NCBI RefSeq assembly: GCF_000227665.2
Contig: NZ_CP007030.1
Location: forward strand, 1,674,001-1,738,000
Direction: 5' to 3'
Length of the DNA stretch: 64,000 nucleotides
Origin: Thiomicrospira aerophila AL3
Lineage (GTDB): Bacteria; Pseudomonadota; Gammaproteobacteria; Thiomicrospirales; Thiomicrospiraceae
In this document: positions 44,909 to 54,492 of the stretch, one piece after another
Numbering within the stretch: position 1 is the first letter of the stretch
How the letters are laid out: each line of letters opens with the position of its first letter
The notes under the pieces: generated by a model
The model's input: only the letters and a program-made list of their open reading frames with translations
Databases searched by the model: none
Told to the model about the DNA's origin: nothing
Made by a program: the position numbers and the translations under genes

Positions 44909-46572
44909 GGCACGCTCACTAAATCAGGATCAACATTACGAATGCGCAAAGCATGGGTCATGACTTCACGAAAAACGGGCGCGGCTACTGTACCCCCACC
45001 ATATATGCCTCGACTCGGCTCATCAATCATTACCGCAACCAAAATTTGCGGACGACTGACTGGAGCTAAGCCAACAAACATAGCTTGGTATTGATCTAGT
45101 TGATAAACTCCGCCAGCGGTCTTATGCACCGTACCGGTTTTACCTGCGACTCGATAACCGTCAACACTGGCTGCGACTGCCGTGCCACCTGGCTGCGTTA
45201 CACTCTCCATCATTAACAATACCGCTTGAGCACTCTCGGGTGAAATGACCTGACGGGGTTGTGGGCGCACGTGATTATCGACTAACATCAAAGGAGTTAT
45301 CTGCCCCTGGGTACCAAAAATTTGATAAGCCTGTGCCAATTGTAACAAGGTAGCATTAAAACCATACCCGAACGAATTAGAGACCTGATCCATCCCTGAC
45401 CAGTTAGCGAAATGACGCAACCGTCCATTTTGCTCGCCTGGTAAAAAAAGGCCAGTATCATGACCAAAGCCAAGCTGGGTCATAAATTCCCACTGAGTTG
45501 CACGCGTCATTCTTGGCACTAACTTAGCCATTGCAACGTTACTGGACTTTTGCACTACACCTGTCAAAGTTAACTCACGATAGTTAATAGCATCACTAAT
45601 TAAATGGCCATGCAAGCGAATATGACCAGGATGGGTATCAACCACTTCATCCTCAGAGACCAACCCCTCATCTAACAACTTAGCAATAATCAACGGTTTT
45701 ATTGTTGAACCTGGCTCTATCAGCGTTGAAATGGCACGATTACGAATCGCCTCACCGCTTATTTGGCTGCGGTCATTTGGATTAAAACTAGGTTGATTGG
45801 CGAGGGCTAAAATTTCAGCATTGGCAAGGTCAATCACCACAACAGACCCACCTTGCGCTTGATGCTTAACCAAACTATCGTGTAAAGCTTTGTGGGCAAA
45901 GTATTGAATATCACTATCGAGGGTTAGTTTTAATTGCTGACCAGGCTGCATATCTTGCTGAGTAGCTACCGAAGATACTACACGCCCTTTTAAATCCTTG
46001 ACCACTCTAAATCGACCTGATTGACCGCTAAGCCACTGGTTATAAATGGCTTCTAAGCCATCTTGACCAATATCATCAATATTGGTGTAACCCACCAAAT
46101 GGGCAGTAGTATGAGCTTGGGGATAATAGCGACGATATTCATGTTTAACATAAACAAAAGGTAAATTCAGCGCGGCGACTGCCTCACCGACTTCGGGCAC
46201 TAGTCCTCGGCGAAGATAGAGATAACGTCGTTGTGACTGCTGCTCAACCATACGAACCAAACTGGCAGGCGATACCTCTAGCACGCGGGCCAAATCCGCT
46301 AAAATGCGCCTTTTTTCTGGATGGGCGTTTAGCCGATTAGCATCGACCCAAATAGAATTTATCGGCGTACTGAGTGCAAGAACCTTATCGTTACGATCTA
46401 CAATTTGACCGCGTGGAGCCGGTACCTCGATAACGCGCAATTGACGCTTGTCCGCTTCTGCGTTCAAAAAATCCGCATGTAACCATTGTAAATAAAAAGC
46501 ACGACCCACTAACGCCAGCAGGCCTGCTAACAAAATAAACAGAATGATGCGTGCTCGAATAGACGAGTTCAT
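44905..46572 (-). CDS. ftsI: Septal transpeptidase FtsI (PBP3)
   Basis: A 555-residue class B penicillin-binding protein that cross-links septal peptidoglycan. One N-terminal membrane helix (about 8–28), the pedestal domain with RGQIVDRNDKVLA, then the transpeptidase domain with active-site EPGSTIKP (Ser-x-x-Lys), KSSNVAM (SxN) and GKTGTVHK (KTG). It overlaps the end of ftsL by four bases, and murE follows with a four-base overlap, so translation of the three is coupled. Confidence 0.97.
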   Translation of the reverse strand: MNSSIRARIILFILLAGLLALVGRAFYLQWLHADFLNAEADKRQLRVIEVPAPRGQIVDRNDKVLALSTPINSIWVDANRLNAHPEKRRILADLARVLEVSPASLVRMVEQQSQRRYLYLRRGLVPEVGEAVAALNLPFVYVKHEYRRYYPQAHTTAHLVGYTNIDDIGQDGLEAIYNQWLSGQSGRFRVVKDLKGRVVSSVATQQDMQPGQQLKLTLDSDIQYFAHKALHDSLVKHQAQGGSVVVIDLANAEILALANQPSFNPNDRSQISGEAIRNRAISTLIEPGSTIKPLIIAKLLDEGLVSEDEVVDTHPGHIRLHGHLISDAINYRELTLTGVVQKSSNVAMAKLVPRMTRATQWEFMTQLGFGHDTGLFLPGEQNGRLRHFANWSGMDQVSNSFGYGFNATLLQLAQAYQIFGTQGQITPLMLVDNHVRPQPRQVISPESAQAVLLMMESVTQPGGTAVAASVDGYRVAGKTGTVHKTAGGVYQLDQYQAMFVGLAPVSRPQILVAVMIDEPSRGIYGGGTVAAPVFREVMTHALRIRNVDPDLVSVP

Positions 46573-46889
46573 CGGTTAGGTTCTTCGGTTAAAACGAGAT
46601 AACGAATGTGTTGCGGACGCTGCATTTTTAGATCAGTTCTTGCCTGCTGCTCCACCAACAACGGGGCGGTTAAATGTGCTGACTCTAAAACCATTTGGCC
46701 CCACTGCTCTTTTAATTGAGCATGATAGACTAGTTCGCTGTAATACTGGGCCTCAAGCTCCCTGATTTGATGTTGCAGCAATACTTTAGCCATCATCGCC
46801 AAGCCCAATATAACCACCAAAATCAAAGTAAAAAGCCCACCCATATCAAAACGCTTGATAGGAGTAGGCTTAGGCTCGTACCCTTGCAT
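46569..46889 (-). CDS. ftsL: Cell division protein FtsL
   Basis: A 106-residue bitopic protein: short cytoplasmic tail, one membrane helix (about 17–37, GGLFTLILVVILGLAMMAKV), then a periplasmic coiled-coil segment (LQHQIRELEAQYYSELVYHAQLKEQW). Sequence conservation in FtsL is low; size, topology and position directly before ftsI make the call. It starts 20 bases after ftsZ, where in most relatives rsmH would be the upstream neighbour. Confidence 0.88.
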   Translation of the reverse strand: MQGYEPKPTPIKRFDMGGLFTLILVVILGLAMMAKVLLQHQIRELEAQYYSELVYHAQLKEQWGQMVLESAHLTAPLLVEQQARTDLKMQRPQHIRYLVLTEEPNR

Positions 46890-46909
46890 CCTCAGACGAC
46901 CACAATCAC

Positions 46910-48166
46910 TTAATCAACTTGGCGTCTTAAAAAGGCAGGAATGTCAAGGTAATTACTTGAGCGTGGCATAGCACCACCATTTGCAACCATGGCAGCACGC
47001 GACGTCTCTGCCTCATAAGGCGCTGGCGCAGATTGTGGCTTAGGTTCAACCAAGGTTGGCTTTATTGTTGCCACTTTAGGGGCCTCTGTTAACTCAGTCT
47101 CGACTTGTGGCGCATTGTGATTCATTTCTTTGGCGCGCTCAGATGCCTGTACAGCTTGAACACCTTGGGTATTAGGGCGCACCATTTGTGGCTTAGCACT
47201 TGAACCCATCAAACCGGTTGCGACAACTGTTACCCGAATTTCATCTTGTAGTGTTTCATCAATTGAGGTACCTATAATGACGCGTGCATCACTATCAGCA
47301 AACTGGTTGACCACATCACCAATCACATTGTATTCACCGATACTGAAATCGAGGCCACCTGTAATATTAACCAAGAAGCCACGCGCACCGGTTACAGCCA
47401 CATCATCTAGAAGCGGATTAGCAATGGCTTTATCAATCGCTTTACGAGCACGGTCTTCGCCTTTAGCGGTTCCTACACCCATCATACCTAAACCACGCTC
47501 AGACATCACGGTGCGCAAATCTTCAAAGTCAACGTTTATTAAGCCCGGGCGCGTTACCATCTCTGAAATACCTTGCACAGCACCGTGCAAAATTTCATTT
47601 GCGTGGTCAAAGGCTTTGGCAAACATGAAATCCTTGCCTAAAACTTCGACTAGCTTGTCATTCGGAATGGTAATCAATGAATCAACTGCTGCAGAAAGTT
47701 CCTGAATCCCTTTGTCTGCAACACCAGAACGACGTTCAAAACTAAACGGGCGACTCACCACTCCTACAGTAAGAATACCCATATCACGTGCAACCTTAGC
47801 CACAACAGGTGCTGCGCCTGTGCCTGTGCCGCCCCCCATACCCGCGGTAATGAACAGCATATCGGCATCTTTCAAGTGCTCCTTGATTGCGTCAATATCT
47901 TGCTCAGCTGCTTCGCGTCCTTTTTCAGGGTTGGCTCCCGCACCTAATCCGTTTGAACCAATTTGAATTCTAACTGGCACGTTAGAGTGGGCTAAGGCTT
48001 GTGCATCCGTGTTGGCACACAAAAAATCAACGCCCTCTACCTTGCTGCGTACCATGTAGTCAACAGCATTACTGCCACCGCCGCCTAAACCGATGACCTT
48101 AATGACCGGTAAACCTGGCTGCCTTACCACCTTAGATTCTTTTAAATCAAACTTCATACTGCTCAT
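46910..48166 (-). CDS. ftsZ: Cell division GTPase FtsZ
   Basis: A 418-residue bacterial tubulin that forms the division ring. GTP-binding GLGGGGSNAVDYM near the N-terminus, the tubulin signature GMGGGTGTGAAPVVA, the T7-type NVDFEDLRTVM, a variable linker of about 80 residues and the conserved C-terminal tail LDIPAFLRRQVD, which binds FtsA/ZipA. It lies between rsmH (55 bases upstream) and ftsL (20 bases downstream). In most Gammaproteobacteria ftsZ follows ftsQ–ftsA at the other end of the cluster, so this is either a moved gene or a second copy. No defect is visible. Confidence 0.97.
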   Translation of the reverse strand: MSSMKFDLKESKVVRQPGLPVIKVIGLGGGGSNAVDYMVRSKVEGVDFLCANTDAQALAHSNVPVRIQIGSNGLGAGANPEKGREAAEQDIDAIKEHLKDADMLFITAGMGGGTGTGAAPVVAKVARDMGILTVGVVSRPFSFERRSGVADKGIQELSAAVDSLITIPNDKLVEVLGKDFMFAKAFDHANEILHGAVQGISEMVTRPGLINVDFEDLRTVMSERGLGMMGVGTAKGEDRARKAIDKAIANPLLDDVAVTGARGFLVNITGGLDFSIGEYNVIGDVVNQFADSDARVIIGTSIDETLQDEIRVTVVATGLMGSSAKPQMVRPNTQGVQAVQASERAKEMNHNAPQVETELTEAPKVATIKPTLVEPKPQSAPAPYEAETSRAAMVANGGAMPRSSNYLDIPAFLRRQVD

Positions 48167-48221
48167 TGCTCAATCCCCCTTGTCACGCCCAAAACTGATT
48201 AATAATAAATGGTTTAAATGG

Positions 48222-49151
48222 TTAAATTTTTTCAGCTACTCGTAGCACTGCACTTCGAGAGCGAACATTCTGCGAACATTCTTGCTCACTTGGAAAAATT
48301 GCTTTACCAATACGCTTTAAGCGTGCTTCGGTCGTAGCTACCAACACCGGCAAATCTGGAAACAAATCCTTAACCTGGGATTGGTCGCGCATAAATTGTT
48401 TAACGATGCGATCTTCAAGTGAATGGAAACTTATCACACTCAAGCGGCCTTGCGGTGCTAGCACCGCTAAACTTGCATCTAACACCTGTTTTAAAGCATC
48501 TAGCTCACCATTTACCGCGATACGAATTGCTTGAAAAGTCCGCGTAGCCGGATGCTTGTGCTTATCTTTTTTCGGCACAACCCTTGCGACCAACTCTGCC
48601 AAATCTTTAGTGGTGTTTAGCAGGCCTGCTTTCGCATCATGACTCACCGCACGTGCAATTTTGTAAGCAAAACGTTCTTCACCAAAATGCTTTAATACCC
48701 GTGCTAACTGTTCCTCTTCTACTGCAATCAACCAATCTTTAGCACTAAGGCCCACCGCTGGATTCATCCGCATATCGAGTGGCCCTTCACGCATAAAACT
48801 AAACCCACGCTCAGCTTCATCCAACTGCGGTGACGACACACCTAAATCTAATAAAATGCCATCTACCTTACCGGTCCAACCCGCTCTATCGGCAACCGAG
48901 AGCAGATCGGCAAAACTTGAATAAACTATTTCAAAACGTGGGTCATCAATACTTGCCTTGGCATAAGCAACGGCCTCTGGGTCTTGATCAAATGCCACCA
49001 GCCGCCCCATAGGACCAAGCTGAGCAAGCAACGCGCGACTGTGGCCGCCGCGACCAAAGGTGCCGTCAACGTAAAAACCATCCGGTTTAATAGCCAAACC
49101 CACCAAACTCTCGCTCAACAACACTGAATAGTGACTTGATGCCTCACTCAT
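48222..49151 (-). CDS. rsmH: 16S rRNA m4C1402 methyltransferase
   Basis: A 309-residue SAM-dependent enzyme (formerly MraW) that N4-methylates C1402 of 16S r[30 protein letters not shown] (SAM loop), [24 protein letters not shown] and [12 protein letters not shown] are the family's blocks. It overlaps the mraZ stop by four bases. RsmI, encoded at 50384–51238, methylates the ribose of the same nucleotide, so both C1402 enzymes are close together here. Confidence 0.97.
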   Translation of the reverse strand: MSEASSHYSVLLSESLVGLAIKPDGFYVDGTFGRGGHSRALLAQLGPMGRLVAFDQDPEAVAYAKASIDDPRFEIVYSSFADLLSVADRAGWTGKVDGILLDLGVSSPQLDEAERGFSFMREGPLDMRMNPAVGLSAKDWLIAVEEEQLARVLKHFGEERFAYKIARAVSHDAKAGLLNTTKDLAELVARVVPKKDKHKHPATRTFQAIRIAVNGELDALKQVLDASLAVLAPQGRLSVISFHSLEDRIVKQFMRDQSQVKDLFPDLPVLVATTEARLKRIGKAIFPSEQECSQNVRSRSAVLRVAEKI

Positions 49152-49606
49152 AAACTTAAATTCGCTAGGGCGCCTTGGCCATCAAGTTGTTGCACACTAT
49201 TAAGCATATCTGGACGACTCGCTTCCCAAGCCTCAAGACTCCACAATTCAAATTTATTGCCTTGACCTAGTAGAATTGCTTGCTTGTCCAGCTTGGCGTG
49301 ATCGCGCAACAAACTGGGCAACAACATTCGCCCCTGTGCATCCATGTCAATTTCGGAGGCATGGCCTAATAGTAAACGCTGCACCATTCTTGCTTGTGGA
49401 TCCATGTTAGGAAGGGACATTAATTTGCGTTCAATCACTTCCCATTCATCTTGGGTATAAATTAATAAACATGGGCTATTTAAATCGATGGTAGCGATTA
49501 AATGATTGTCGCAGGCATCGGCAATCGAATCTCGGTAGCGCTTTGGAATAGCGAAGCGTCCCTTTTCATCAAGATTGATTGCATTAATGCCGCGAAAAAA
49601 TAACAC
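49148..49606 (-). CDS. mraZ: Transcriptional regulator MraZ
   Basis: A 152-residue AbrB-fold protein, the first gene and repressor of the division/cell-wall cluster. The duplicated DxxxR half-sites are visible as [15 protein letters not shown] and [16 protein letters not shown] choose the GTG at 49606, which gives [18 protein letters not shown] as in the family and has GGGGA about eight bases upstream; the frame runs 11 codons further to 49639, into the operator. Four phased GTGG boxes overlap its promoter, consistent with autoregulation. Confidence 0.95.
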   Translation of the reverse strand: MLFFRGINAINLDEKGRFAIPKRYRDSIADACDNHLIATIDLNSPCLLIYTQDEWEVIERKLMSLPNMDPQARMVQRLLLGHASEIDMDAQGRMLLPSLLRDHAKLDKQAILLGQGNKFELWSLEAWEASRPDMLNSVQQLDGQGALANLSL

Positions 49607-49615
49607 CCTTAATCC

Positions 49616-49650
49616 CCACTTTATTCCACTTTTAACCACTTGACCCCACT
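49616..49650 (-). promoter_or_regulatory. Four phased MraZ-binding boxes
   Basis: On the minus strand AGTGG occurs four times at exact 10-base steps (plus-strand CCACT at 49616, 49626, 49636 and 49646). MraZ is known to bind TGGG-type repeats separated by five bases. The boxes run from the −10 element to the ribosome site of mraZ. Confidence 0.8.
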
Positions 49651-49677
49651 ATAAGGCTTTCTACCCAGTAGTGTCAA
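49648..49677 (-). promoter_or_regulatory. Sigma-70 promoter of the mraZ-led cluster
   Basis: Minus-strand TTGACA (49672–49677) and TATAGT (49648–49653) with an 18-base spacer. The predicted start near 49641 gives a leader of about 35 bases to the GTG. Confidence 0.75.
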
Positions 49678-49959
49678 GATGATTTATGTGTTTCTGAAGA
49701 TACTTTTATTAACAATCACAATAACTTAGCGCGCTAACACACCAAGGCCACTCAATAGAGAGAATTTAGAAAAATTGTATAAATACAACTAGATAAGACA
49801 GGTTTCTACAGAAGATATTAGGATAGCTTTTTAACAGATTGTTTTTATTTTGAAAAGATGAAGTTAAATAAAAAAACACAACACCACAATATATGCCAAA
49901 AAATATAAAACAAACCACAACATTAGGTAGATTGTGCAGATTAAGTGCAGATAATAAAA
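49678..49959. other. AT-rich intergenic DNA without recognised features
   Basis: About 280 bases between the mraZ promoter and the 3' end of the RNase P RNA. No frame, hairpin with T-run or known site was recognised. A short direct repeat GTGCAGAT (about 49935–49953) lies next to the RNA end. Confidence 0.6.
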
Positions 49960-50351
49960 ATAAGTGAGTCTATAAGCCGGGTTCTGTACCCTTGACTGCC
50001 AAAGCAAGCCTGGGGTGACGATCATTCATCTAGGAGAAGCATCACTACTTCCCTCAAGCAACCTACCCGAAAACCAGTGCGAGCCACACTGCGTTAAGCC
50101 AAAACTTAACCTGTTTTCCTATTTGGTCTTGCACCGAATGGGGTTTACCATGCCACACACTGTTACCAGCTGCGCGGTGGGCTCTTACCCCACCCTTTCA
50201 CCCTTACCTGTGCGCCAAGCGCCATCGGCGGTCTACTCTCTGCTGCACTTTCCGTCGGCTCGCACCGCCCAGTCGTTAACTGGCATTCTGCTCTGTGGTG
50301 CCCGGACTTTCCTCCGAATGCTTGGCATTCCGCGATCGTCCAACTCACTTG
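49960..50351 (-). ncRNA. rnpB: RNase P RNA (class A)
   Basis: The catalytic RNA that processes tRNA 5' ends. On the minus strand the 5' AAGTGAGT pairs with the 3' ACTCACTT (helix P1). GGAGGAAAGTCCGGGCACC near the 5' end and ACAGAACCCGGCTTAT near the 3' end are the universally conserved core blocks, and AGAGCAGAATGCC follows the first. Length about 390 bases is usual. Ends are placed from the P1 helix and may be off by a few bases. It lies between rsmI and mraZ. Confidence 0.95.
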
Positions 50352-50383
50352 GTGCGCACATTAATCTAATTTATGCTAATTGT

Positions 50384-51238
50384 CTAGTGCATTTCATTTT
50401 TACAGGCCTGAGCCCATTGATAAACCGTTTTTTTAGCCACTTGATAATGCGCAGATACCACCTCAGCAACCGTTTTAACACTGACCTGCTGCTCTAGCAT
50501 GGCCTGCACTAATGACTGCCAGGCCTGGTCATCTATAGCCAAGGCCTGCGCACCCGCAACGACGATAACGAGCTCGCCTCGAACTTTGTCAGGGTGTTTT
50601 ATAAAATAATCCTCTACCTGCGCAAGGGAGCCCTGAGGAAACTCTTCATACTGCTTGGTCATTTCTCGAGCCACGCAGACCAAGCGTTCATCGCCCATTG
50701 CGACTCTCAAATCAGCCAAACAGCCCAACAAACGATGTGGCGCCTCATAAAACACCATGGTAGCCTGCTGAACACTTAACTCAACTAAACGCGCCAGTCG
50801 CTTGGCTGACTTAGCTGGCAAAAACCCTTCAAAATAAAATCGATCTGTCGCAATGCCTGCCACAGACAAGGCTGCAATCAATGCGCTAGGGCCAGGAATA
50901 GGTCGAACTTGCAGGCCTGCTTGCCGCAATTGATTCACCAGATGATAACCTGGGTCACTAATCAGCGGTGTGCCTGCATCTGATATCAGCGCACCTACCT
51001 CACCCTTGGCAAGACTCGATTGCAGCATTTCAACACGCGCTTGTTCATTGTAGTTATGCAAACTTATCAAGCGATTAGCTATACCAAAGTGAGTAAGCAA
51101 CTTTTGCGAGTGCCGTGTGTCTTCCGCTGCAATCCAGTCAGCCTGCTTTAGCACCGCCAATGCACGTGGACTCATGTCAGCTAAATTTCCCAGCGGCGTA
51201 GCCACCACGTAAAGTGTGCTTTTTTCTAGCAATTCCAT
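50384..51238 (-). CDS. rsmI: 16S rRNA 2'-O-ribose C1402 methyltransferase
   Basis: A 284-residue tetrapyrrole-methylase-fold enzyme that methylates the ribose of C1402. LYVVATPLGNLADMSPRAL, AAEDTRHSQKLLTHF, the Gly/Pro SAM loop ISDAGTPLISDPGYHLV and IPGPSALIAALSVAGI are all conserved. A C-terminal helical tail follows (VKTVAEVVSAHYQVAKKTVYQ). It is divergent from lpoA, the usual gammaproteobacterial order. Confidence 0.97.
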   Translation of the reverse strand: MELLEKSTLYVVATPLGNLADMSPRALAVLKQADWIAAEDTRHSQKLLTHFGIANRLISLHNYNEQARVEMLQSSLAKGEVGALISDAGTPLISDPGYHLVNQLRQAGLQVRPIPGPSALIAALSVAGIATDRFYFEGFLPAKSAKRLARLVELSVQQATMVFYEAPHRLLGCLADLRVAMGDERLVCVAREMTKQYEEFPQGSLAQVEDYFIKHPDKVRGELVIVVAGAQALAIDDQAWQSLVQAMLEQQVSVKTVAEVVSAHYQVAKKTVYQWAQACKNEMH

Positions 51239-51293
51239 ATATAATTAAAACCTATTTGTATAACTAACAACGAATGAAAAGTTGATCCAGCCA

Positions 51294-52862
51294 GTGAAAA
51301 TTTTTGTCATTATTGCCAGTATTTTGCTTTTAAGCGCCTGTGCTCCCAAGCTACCATTAGCGCCTGCTATTGACGAGACGGTGCAAATACCAACCATTGT
51401 AACACCTCCACTGGAAGAGATTTCAGCACCAGACCTAGTTGCACAGCGCCAACAAGCACTCGCCACTCAAAACTGGGGCCGCTACCTTGATACGACTGAA
51501 ATTTTACTTGTCATTGCAACACCCGAACAACAGCATTCTTTGCTTTTAGACACCTATGCCCAACTTGATCAAATCAACCCCTCTTTTTGGCAGCAGGCCC
51601 AGACCTCCCGCCATCAAGCCTGGCATAGCCTAGCGATAACCCATCAACTCCCCATCTCCTTTCAACTTGCTTGGCTCGAAGACTCAGGCAAACTTTTTCA
51701 CGACCACCCCGCCACGCAGCAGCTTGTAAGCCTGTTAAGCGAAACTAAACACGCACCCAAACAACAGCGTATTGCCATCTTGCTACCTTTTGATAGCCGC
51801 ACGCAACCGCTATCCAACCAAATCCGTGCTGGAATATTAGCTGCCTATTGGCAAACCGCCCAGCAAGATCAATTATTATTTTTTAACCTTGAAGACTACA
51901 CCAACCCTATCGAAGCCTATGAAGCAACTCAACAAGCTGGCGCTGACTGGGTTATTGGCCCATTTGATCGCAACACTATTGAAGCCCTAAGCCGCGTTGC
52001 CAATGACCGACTCATCTTTTTAAACTCGGCACCTAACGCTTCAAATGCCTGGCAACTTCAATTTGGCACGCCGGATTCATTACAACAACTTATTTACCAT
52101 ATCGGTAAACAAGATTATCGCAATTTGGCGGTACTTTATGCCGACCAGCCCAACCATCAGCAACAAATCAGCAAACTAGAAGAGAAGTGGTTAACCACCC
52201 CGCAAAATCGCATCATTCCATTATCATTTGAACAGAACCAGCGCAATCTGCGCGATGAGCTAGGACGCGCATTGCAAAGTGATCAGAGCCAAGTTCGGGC
52301 AAACTTTTTGCAACGTACCCTAGCTAACAACTTAACCTTCTTTCCACGTCACCGTGGTGACCTTGACGCCTTGTTACTCCTAGGTGAACGTGAATACCTT
52401 GCCAACATTCAACCTCAATTAGATTTTTTTCAGGTAAATATTCCCGTATATGCCATGGATACCTTAATGCCCACTGAATTCCGTCCTGGCCTCGCTGAAC
52501 CCGATCTAAAAAATATTCGATTTTTAAGCTACTCCGCGGTCATGTCACCCGAGTTGATCAGCTCACCCCTCGCCGCACTGGGCTGGGATAGTTTTTTAAT
52601 TACCCAGTACCATCAAGCACTACTAGACGGATTAAGCCTAAATGGAGCAACGGGCCAACTACGCCACCATGAAAAGGGTTTAATAAACCGCCAGCTAGCT
52701 CTAGTAAGATTTAATGCCCGTGGCCAACTTATTACAGATGACACCCAACCCAATATTTGGCCTTTTGCCAATTACACTGGACAACCTGCCCCTATGCACC
52801 CACGTGAACGAGAGCAACGTCAACGCGAACTACTAGAACTGATTACACAACCTAATTTCTAA
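51294..52862 (+). CDS. lpoA: LpoA/LppC-family outer-membrane lipoprotein, penicillin-binding protein activator
   Basis: About 522 residues. A lipoprotein signal (VKIFVIIASILLLSAC) puts the lipidated Cys at residue 16 from the GTG at 51294; a TTG four codons earlier (51282) is possible and neither has a good ribosome site. The N-terminal part is TPR-like, and the C-terminal part is a periplasmic-binding-protein fold (KQQRIAILLPFDSRTQPLSNQIRAGILAAYW, GADWVIGPFDRNTIEAL). In E. coli LpoA stimulates PBP1A from the outer membrane. Divergent from rsmI and followed by yraN, as in E. coli. Confidence 0.88.
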   Translation: MKIFVIIASILLLSACAPKLPLAPAIDETVQIPTIVTPPLEEISAPDLVAQRQQALATQNWGRYLDTTEILLVIATPEQQHSLLLDTYAQLDQINPSFWQQAQTSRHQAWHSLAITHQLPISFQLAWLEDSGKLFHDHPATQQLVSLLSETKHAPKQQRIAILLPFDSRTQPLSNQIRAGILAAYWQTAQQDQLLFFNLEDYTNPIEAYEATQQAGADWVIGPFDRNTIEALSRVANDRLIFLNSAPNASNAWQLQFGTPDSLQQLIYHIGKQDYRNLAVLYADQPNHQQQISKLEEKWLTTPQNRIIPLSFEQNQRNLRDELGRALQSDQSQVRANFLQRTLANNLTFFPRHRGDLDALLLLGEREYLANIQPQLDFFQVNIPVYAMDTLMPTEFRPGLAEPDLKNIRFLSYSAVMSPELISSPLAALGWDSFLITQYHQALLDGLSLNGATGQLRHHEKGLINRQLALVRFNARGQLITDDTQPNIWPFANYTGQPAPMHPREREQRQRELLELITQPNF

Positions 52863-52888
52863 CACCAGACTGCTCTTTGCCTATTGCT

Positions 52889-53254
52889 ATGACTGACACT
52901 CGAACAAAACGCGCGCTGGGTCAACATTACGAAAATCTAGCCGCTGACTTTTTAGTTAAACAGGGCGGCACCCTTATCAAACGCAATGCAACCTATAAGG
53001 GTGGCGAACTCGATCTTATTTTTGCCATTGAGGAACACCTCGTTTTTGTTGAGGTTAGGTTTAGAGAGCAGGCTGACCATGGCCACCCCCTTGAAACCAT
53101 CACACCTACTAAGCAGCAACGACTCCTTAAAGCCGCTCGCGTTTTTTTACAGCACCACCCCCATCTACAAAACCAGCCCATGCGCTTTGACGTCGTGTAT
53201 TTTTTAGGTAATGAAGAGCCCGGCTGGCTAAAAAATGCTATTGTTGCTTGGTAA
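52889..53254 (+). CDS. yraN: YraN/UPF0102 family nuclease-fold protein
   Basis: A 121-residue protein from the ATG at 52889 (a TTG at 52877 is less likely). GQHYENLAADFL, YKGGELDLIF, VFVEVRFR and TPTKQQRLLKAA match the UPF0102 family, an archaeal-Holliday-junction-resolvase-like PD-(D/E)XK fold: Glu near GGELD, Asp and the ExR/ExK position. Its function is unproven. The position after lpoA is conserved in Gammaproteobacteria. Confidence 0.93.
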   Translation: MTDTRTKRALGQHYENLAADFLVKQGGTLIKRNATYKGGELDLIFAIEEHLVFVEVRFREQADHGHPLETITPTKQQRLLKAARVFLQHHPHLQNQPMRFDVVYFLGNEEPGWLKNAIVAW

Positions 53255-53306
53255 GCTTTGCTCTGCTAACCTAAACTTTTAACGACTGAATTCAAAGGAA
53301 TGGATC

Positions 53307-53777
53307 ATGGAAATCAATATTGGTATTGATGAAACAACGCGTAAAGATATTGCTGCCGGTTTATCTCGCCTGCTTGCCGACTCTTATGTATTGTTCTTAA
53401 AGACACACAATTATCACTGGAATGTTACAGGACCTATGTTCAACAGCCTGCACATGATGTTTGAACAACAATATACCGAACTATTTACCGCTGTTGATGA
53501 AATTGCTGAACGCATTCGCTCATTGGGCGAATTTGCACCAGGTTCATTTCAACGCTTTAACCAACTTAGTCAAATCCAAGAGGAACAAGACACGCCCGAT
53601 GCGGATACCATGATTCGCAACCTCATTGCCGGCCAAGAAGCTGTAGTCAAAACCGCTCGAGAAGTCGTTAAAATTGCCGATGCTGCTAATGATGAACCTA
53701 CGCTTGATCTACTAACACAACGTATGCAAGTACATGAAAAAACGGCCTGGATGCTGCGCAGCTTAATTGCTAAATAA
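53307..53777 (+). CDS. dps: Dps-family ferritin-like DNA-protection protein
   Basis: A 156-residue four-helix protein that forms a 12-subunit shell, oxidises and stores iron and shields DNA. The inter-subunit ferroxidase residues lie in THNYHWNVTGPMFNSLHMMFEQQY and AVDEIAERIRSLGE. No long Lys-rich N-terminus is present, so direct DNA binding may be weak. AAGGA lies ten bases upstream of the ATG. It ends against the convergent LrgB-type gene with no gap. Confidence 0.93.
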   Translation: MEINIGIDETTRKDIAAGLSRLLADSYVLFLKTHNYHWNVTGPMFNSLHMMFEQQYTELFTAVDEIAERIRSLGEFAPGSFQRFNQLSQIQEEQDTPDADTMIRNLIAGQEAVVKTAREVVKIADAANDEPTLDLLTQRMQVHEKTAWMLRSLIAK

Positions 53778-54491
53778 CTATAAACTTGCCATCAGCCATG
53801 GCAAAATAATGGCCGCAATAAACGCGGATAAAGCCATGGCTAAACCTGAGAATGCCCCCATCTGCACACTAATTTGAAACGACTTCGCTGTGCCTAATCC
53901 GTGCGCAGTCACCCCCATCGCAATCCCCGCCACACGATCGTCTTTTAATTTCATCAGTTTAAAAACCCATGGGCCAAGCATGGCGCCTAATACACCGGTA
54001 ATCACTACAAAAGCGGCAGTAAGCGTTGCAATGCCACCATTTTTTTCAGCAATCCCCATTGCCACTGGTGCTGTAACTGACTTGGGAACTAAAGACAAGA
54101 GTGTTTCCATACTTGCTCCTAGCCACTGCGCAATCCAAAACGCACTCAATCCGGCCGCGATTAATCCAATACTGGTTGCAAACAAAATAGGAATCCATAA
54201 ACTACGTAGCGTTGCCCAATGCTGATAGAGCGGAATAGCGAGGGCGACAGTAGCCGGCCCTAACAAGAAATGAATGAATTGCGCCCCCTCAAAATAATGC
54301 TCATAAGACATACCCGACAACCACAACACCGTGATAATCACCAACACACTCATGGCTACCGGATTAAGCATGGGATTATAATGGGCCCGACTATACAGAG
54401 AATAGACTGCTTGAAAAACAACCAGCGTGAGCACTAATCCAAACAAGGGGCTAGCTGCTAGATAAACCCAAATATCATCGAACGCATCCAT
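53778..54491 (-). CDS. LrgB/CidB-family inner-membrane protein
   Basis: A 237-residue protein with about seven to eight helices and the family's blocks LLGPATVALAIPLY, VPKSVTAPVAMGIAE and GVTAHGLGTAKSFQ. It starts one base after the CidA/LrgA-type gene, and such pairs form a holin/antiholin-like or metabolite (pyruvate, glycolate) export unit. Which role applies here cannot be told. Confidence 0.93.
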   Translation of the reverse strand: MDAFDDIWVYLAASPLFGLVLTLVVFQAVYSLYSRAHYNPMLNPVAMSVLVIITVLWLSGMSYEHYFEGAQFIHFLLGPATVALAIPLYQHWATLRSLWIPILFATSIGLIAAGLSAFWIAQWLGASMETLLSLVPKSVTAPVAMGIAEKNGGIATLTAAFVVITGVLGAMLGPWVFKLMKLKDDRVAGIAMGVTAHGLGTAKSFQISVQMGAFSGLAMALSAFIAAIILPWLMASL

Positions 54492-54492
54492 G

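Noticed and set aside
49960-50500. Plus-strand frame at 50015–50497 as a protein gene
   Set aside because: It lies on the complement of the RNase P RNA, and the conserved RNA core explains the sequence.
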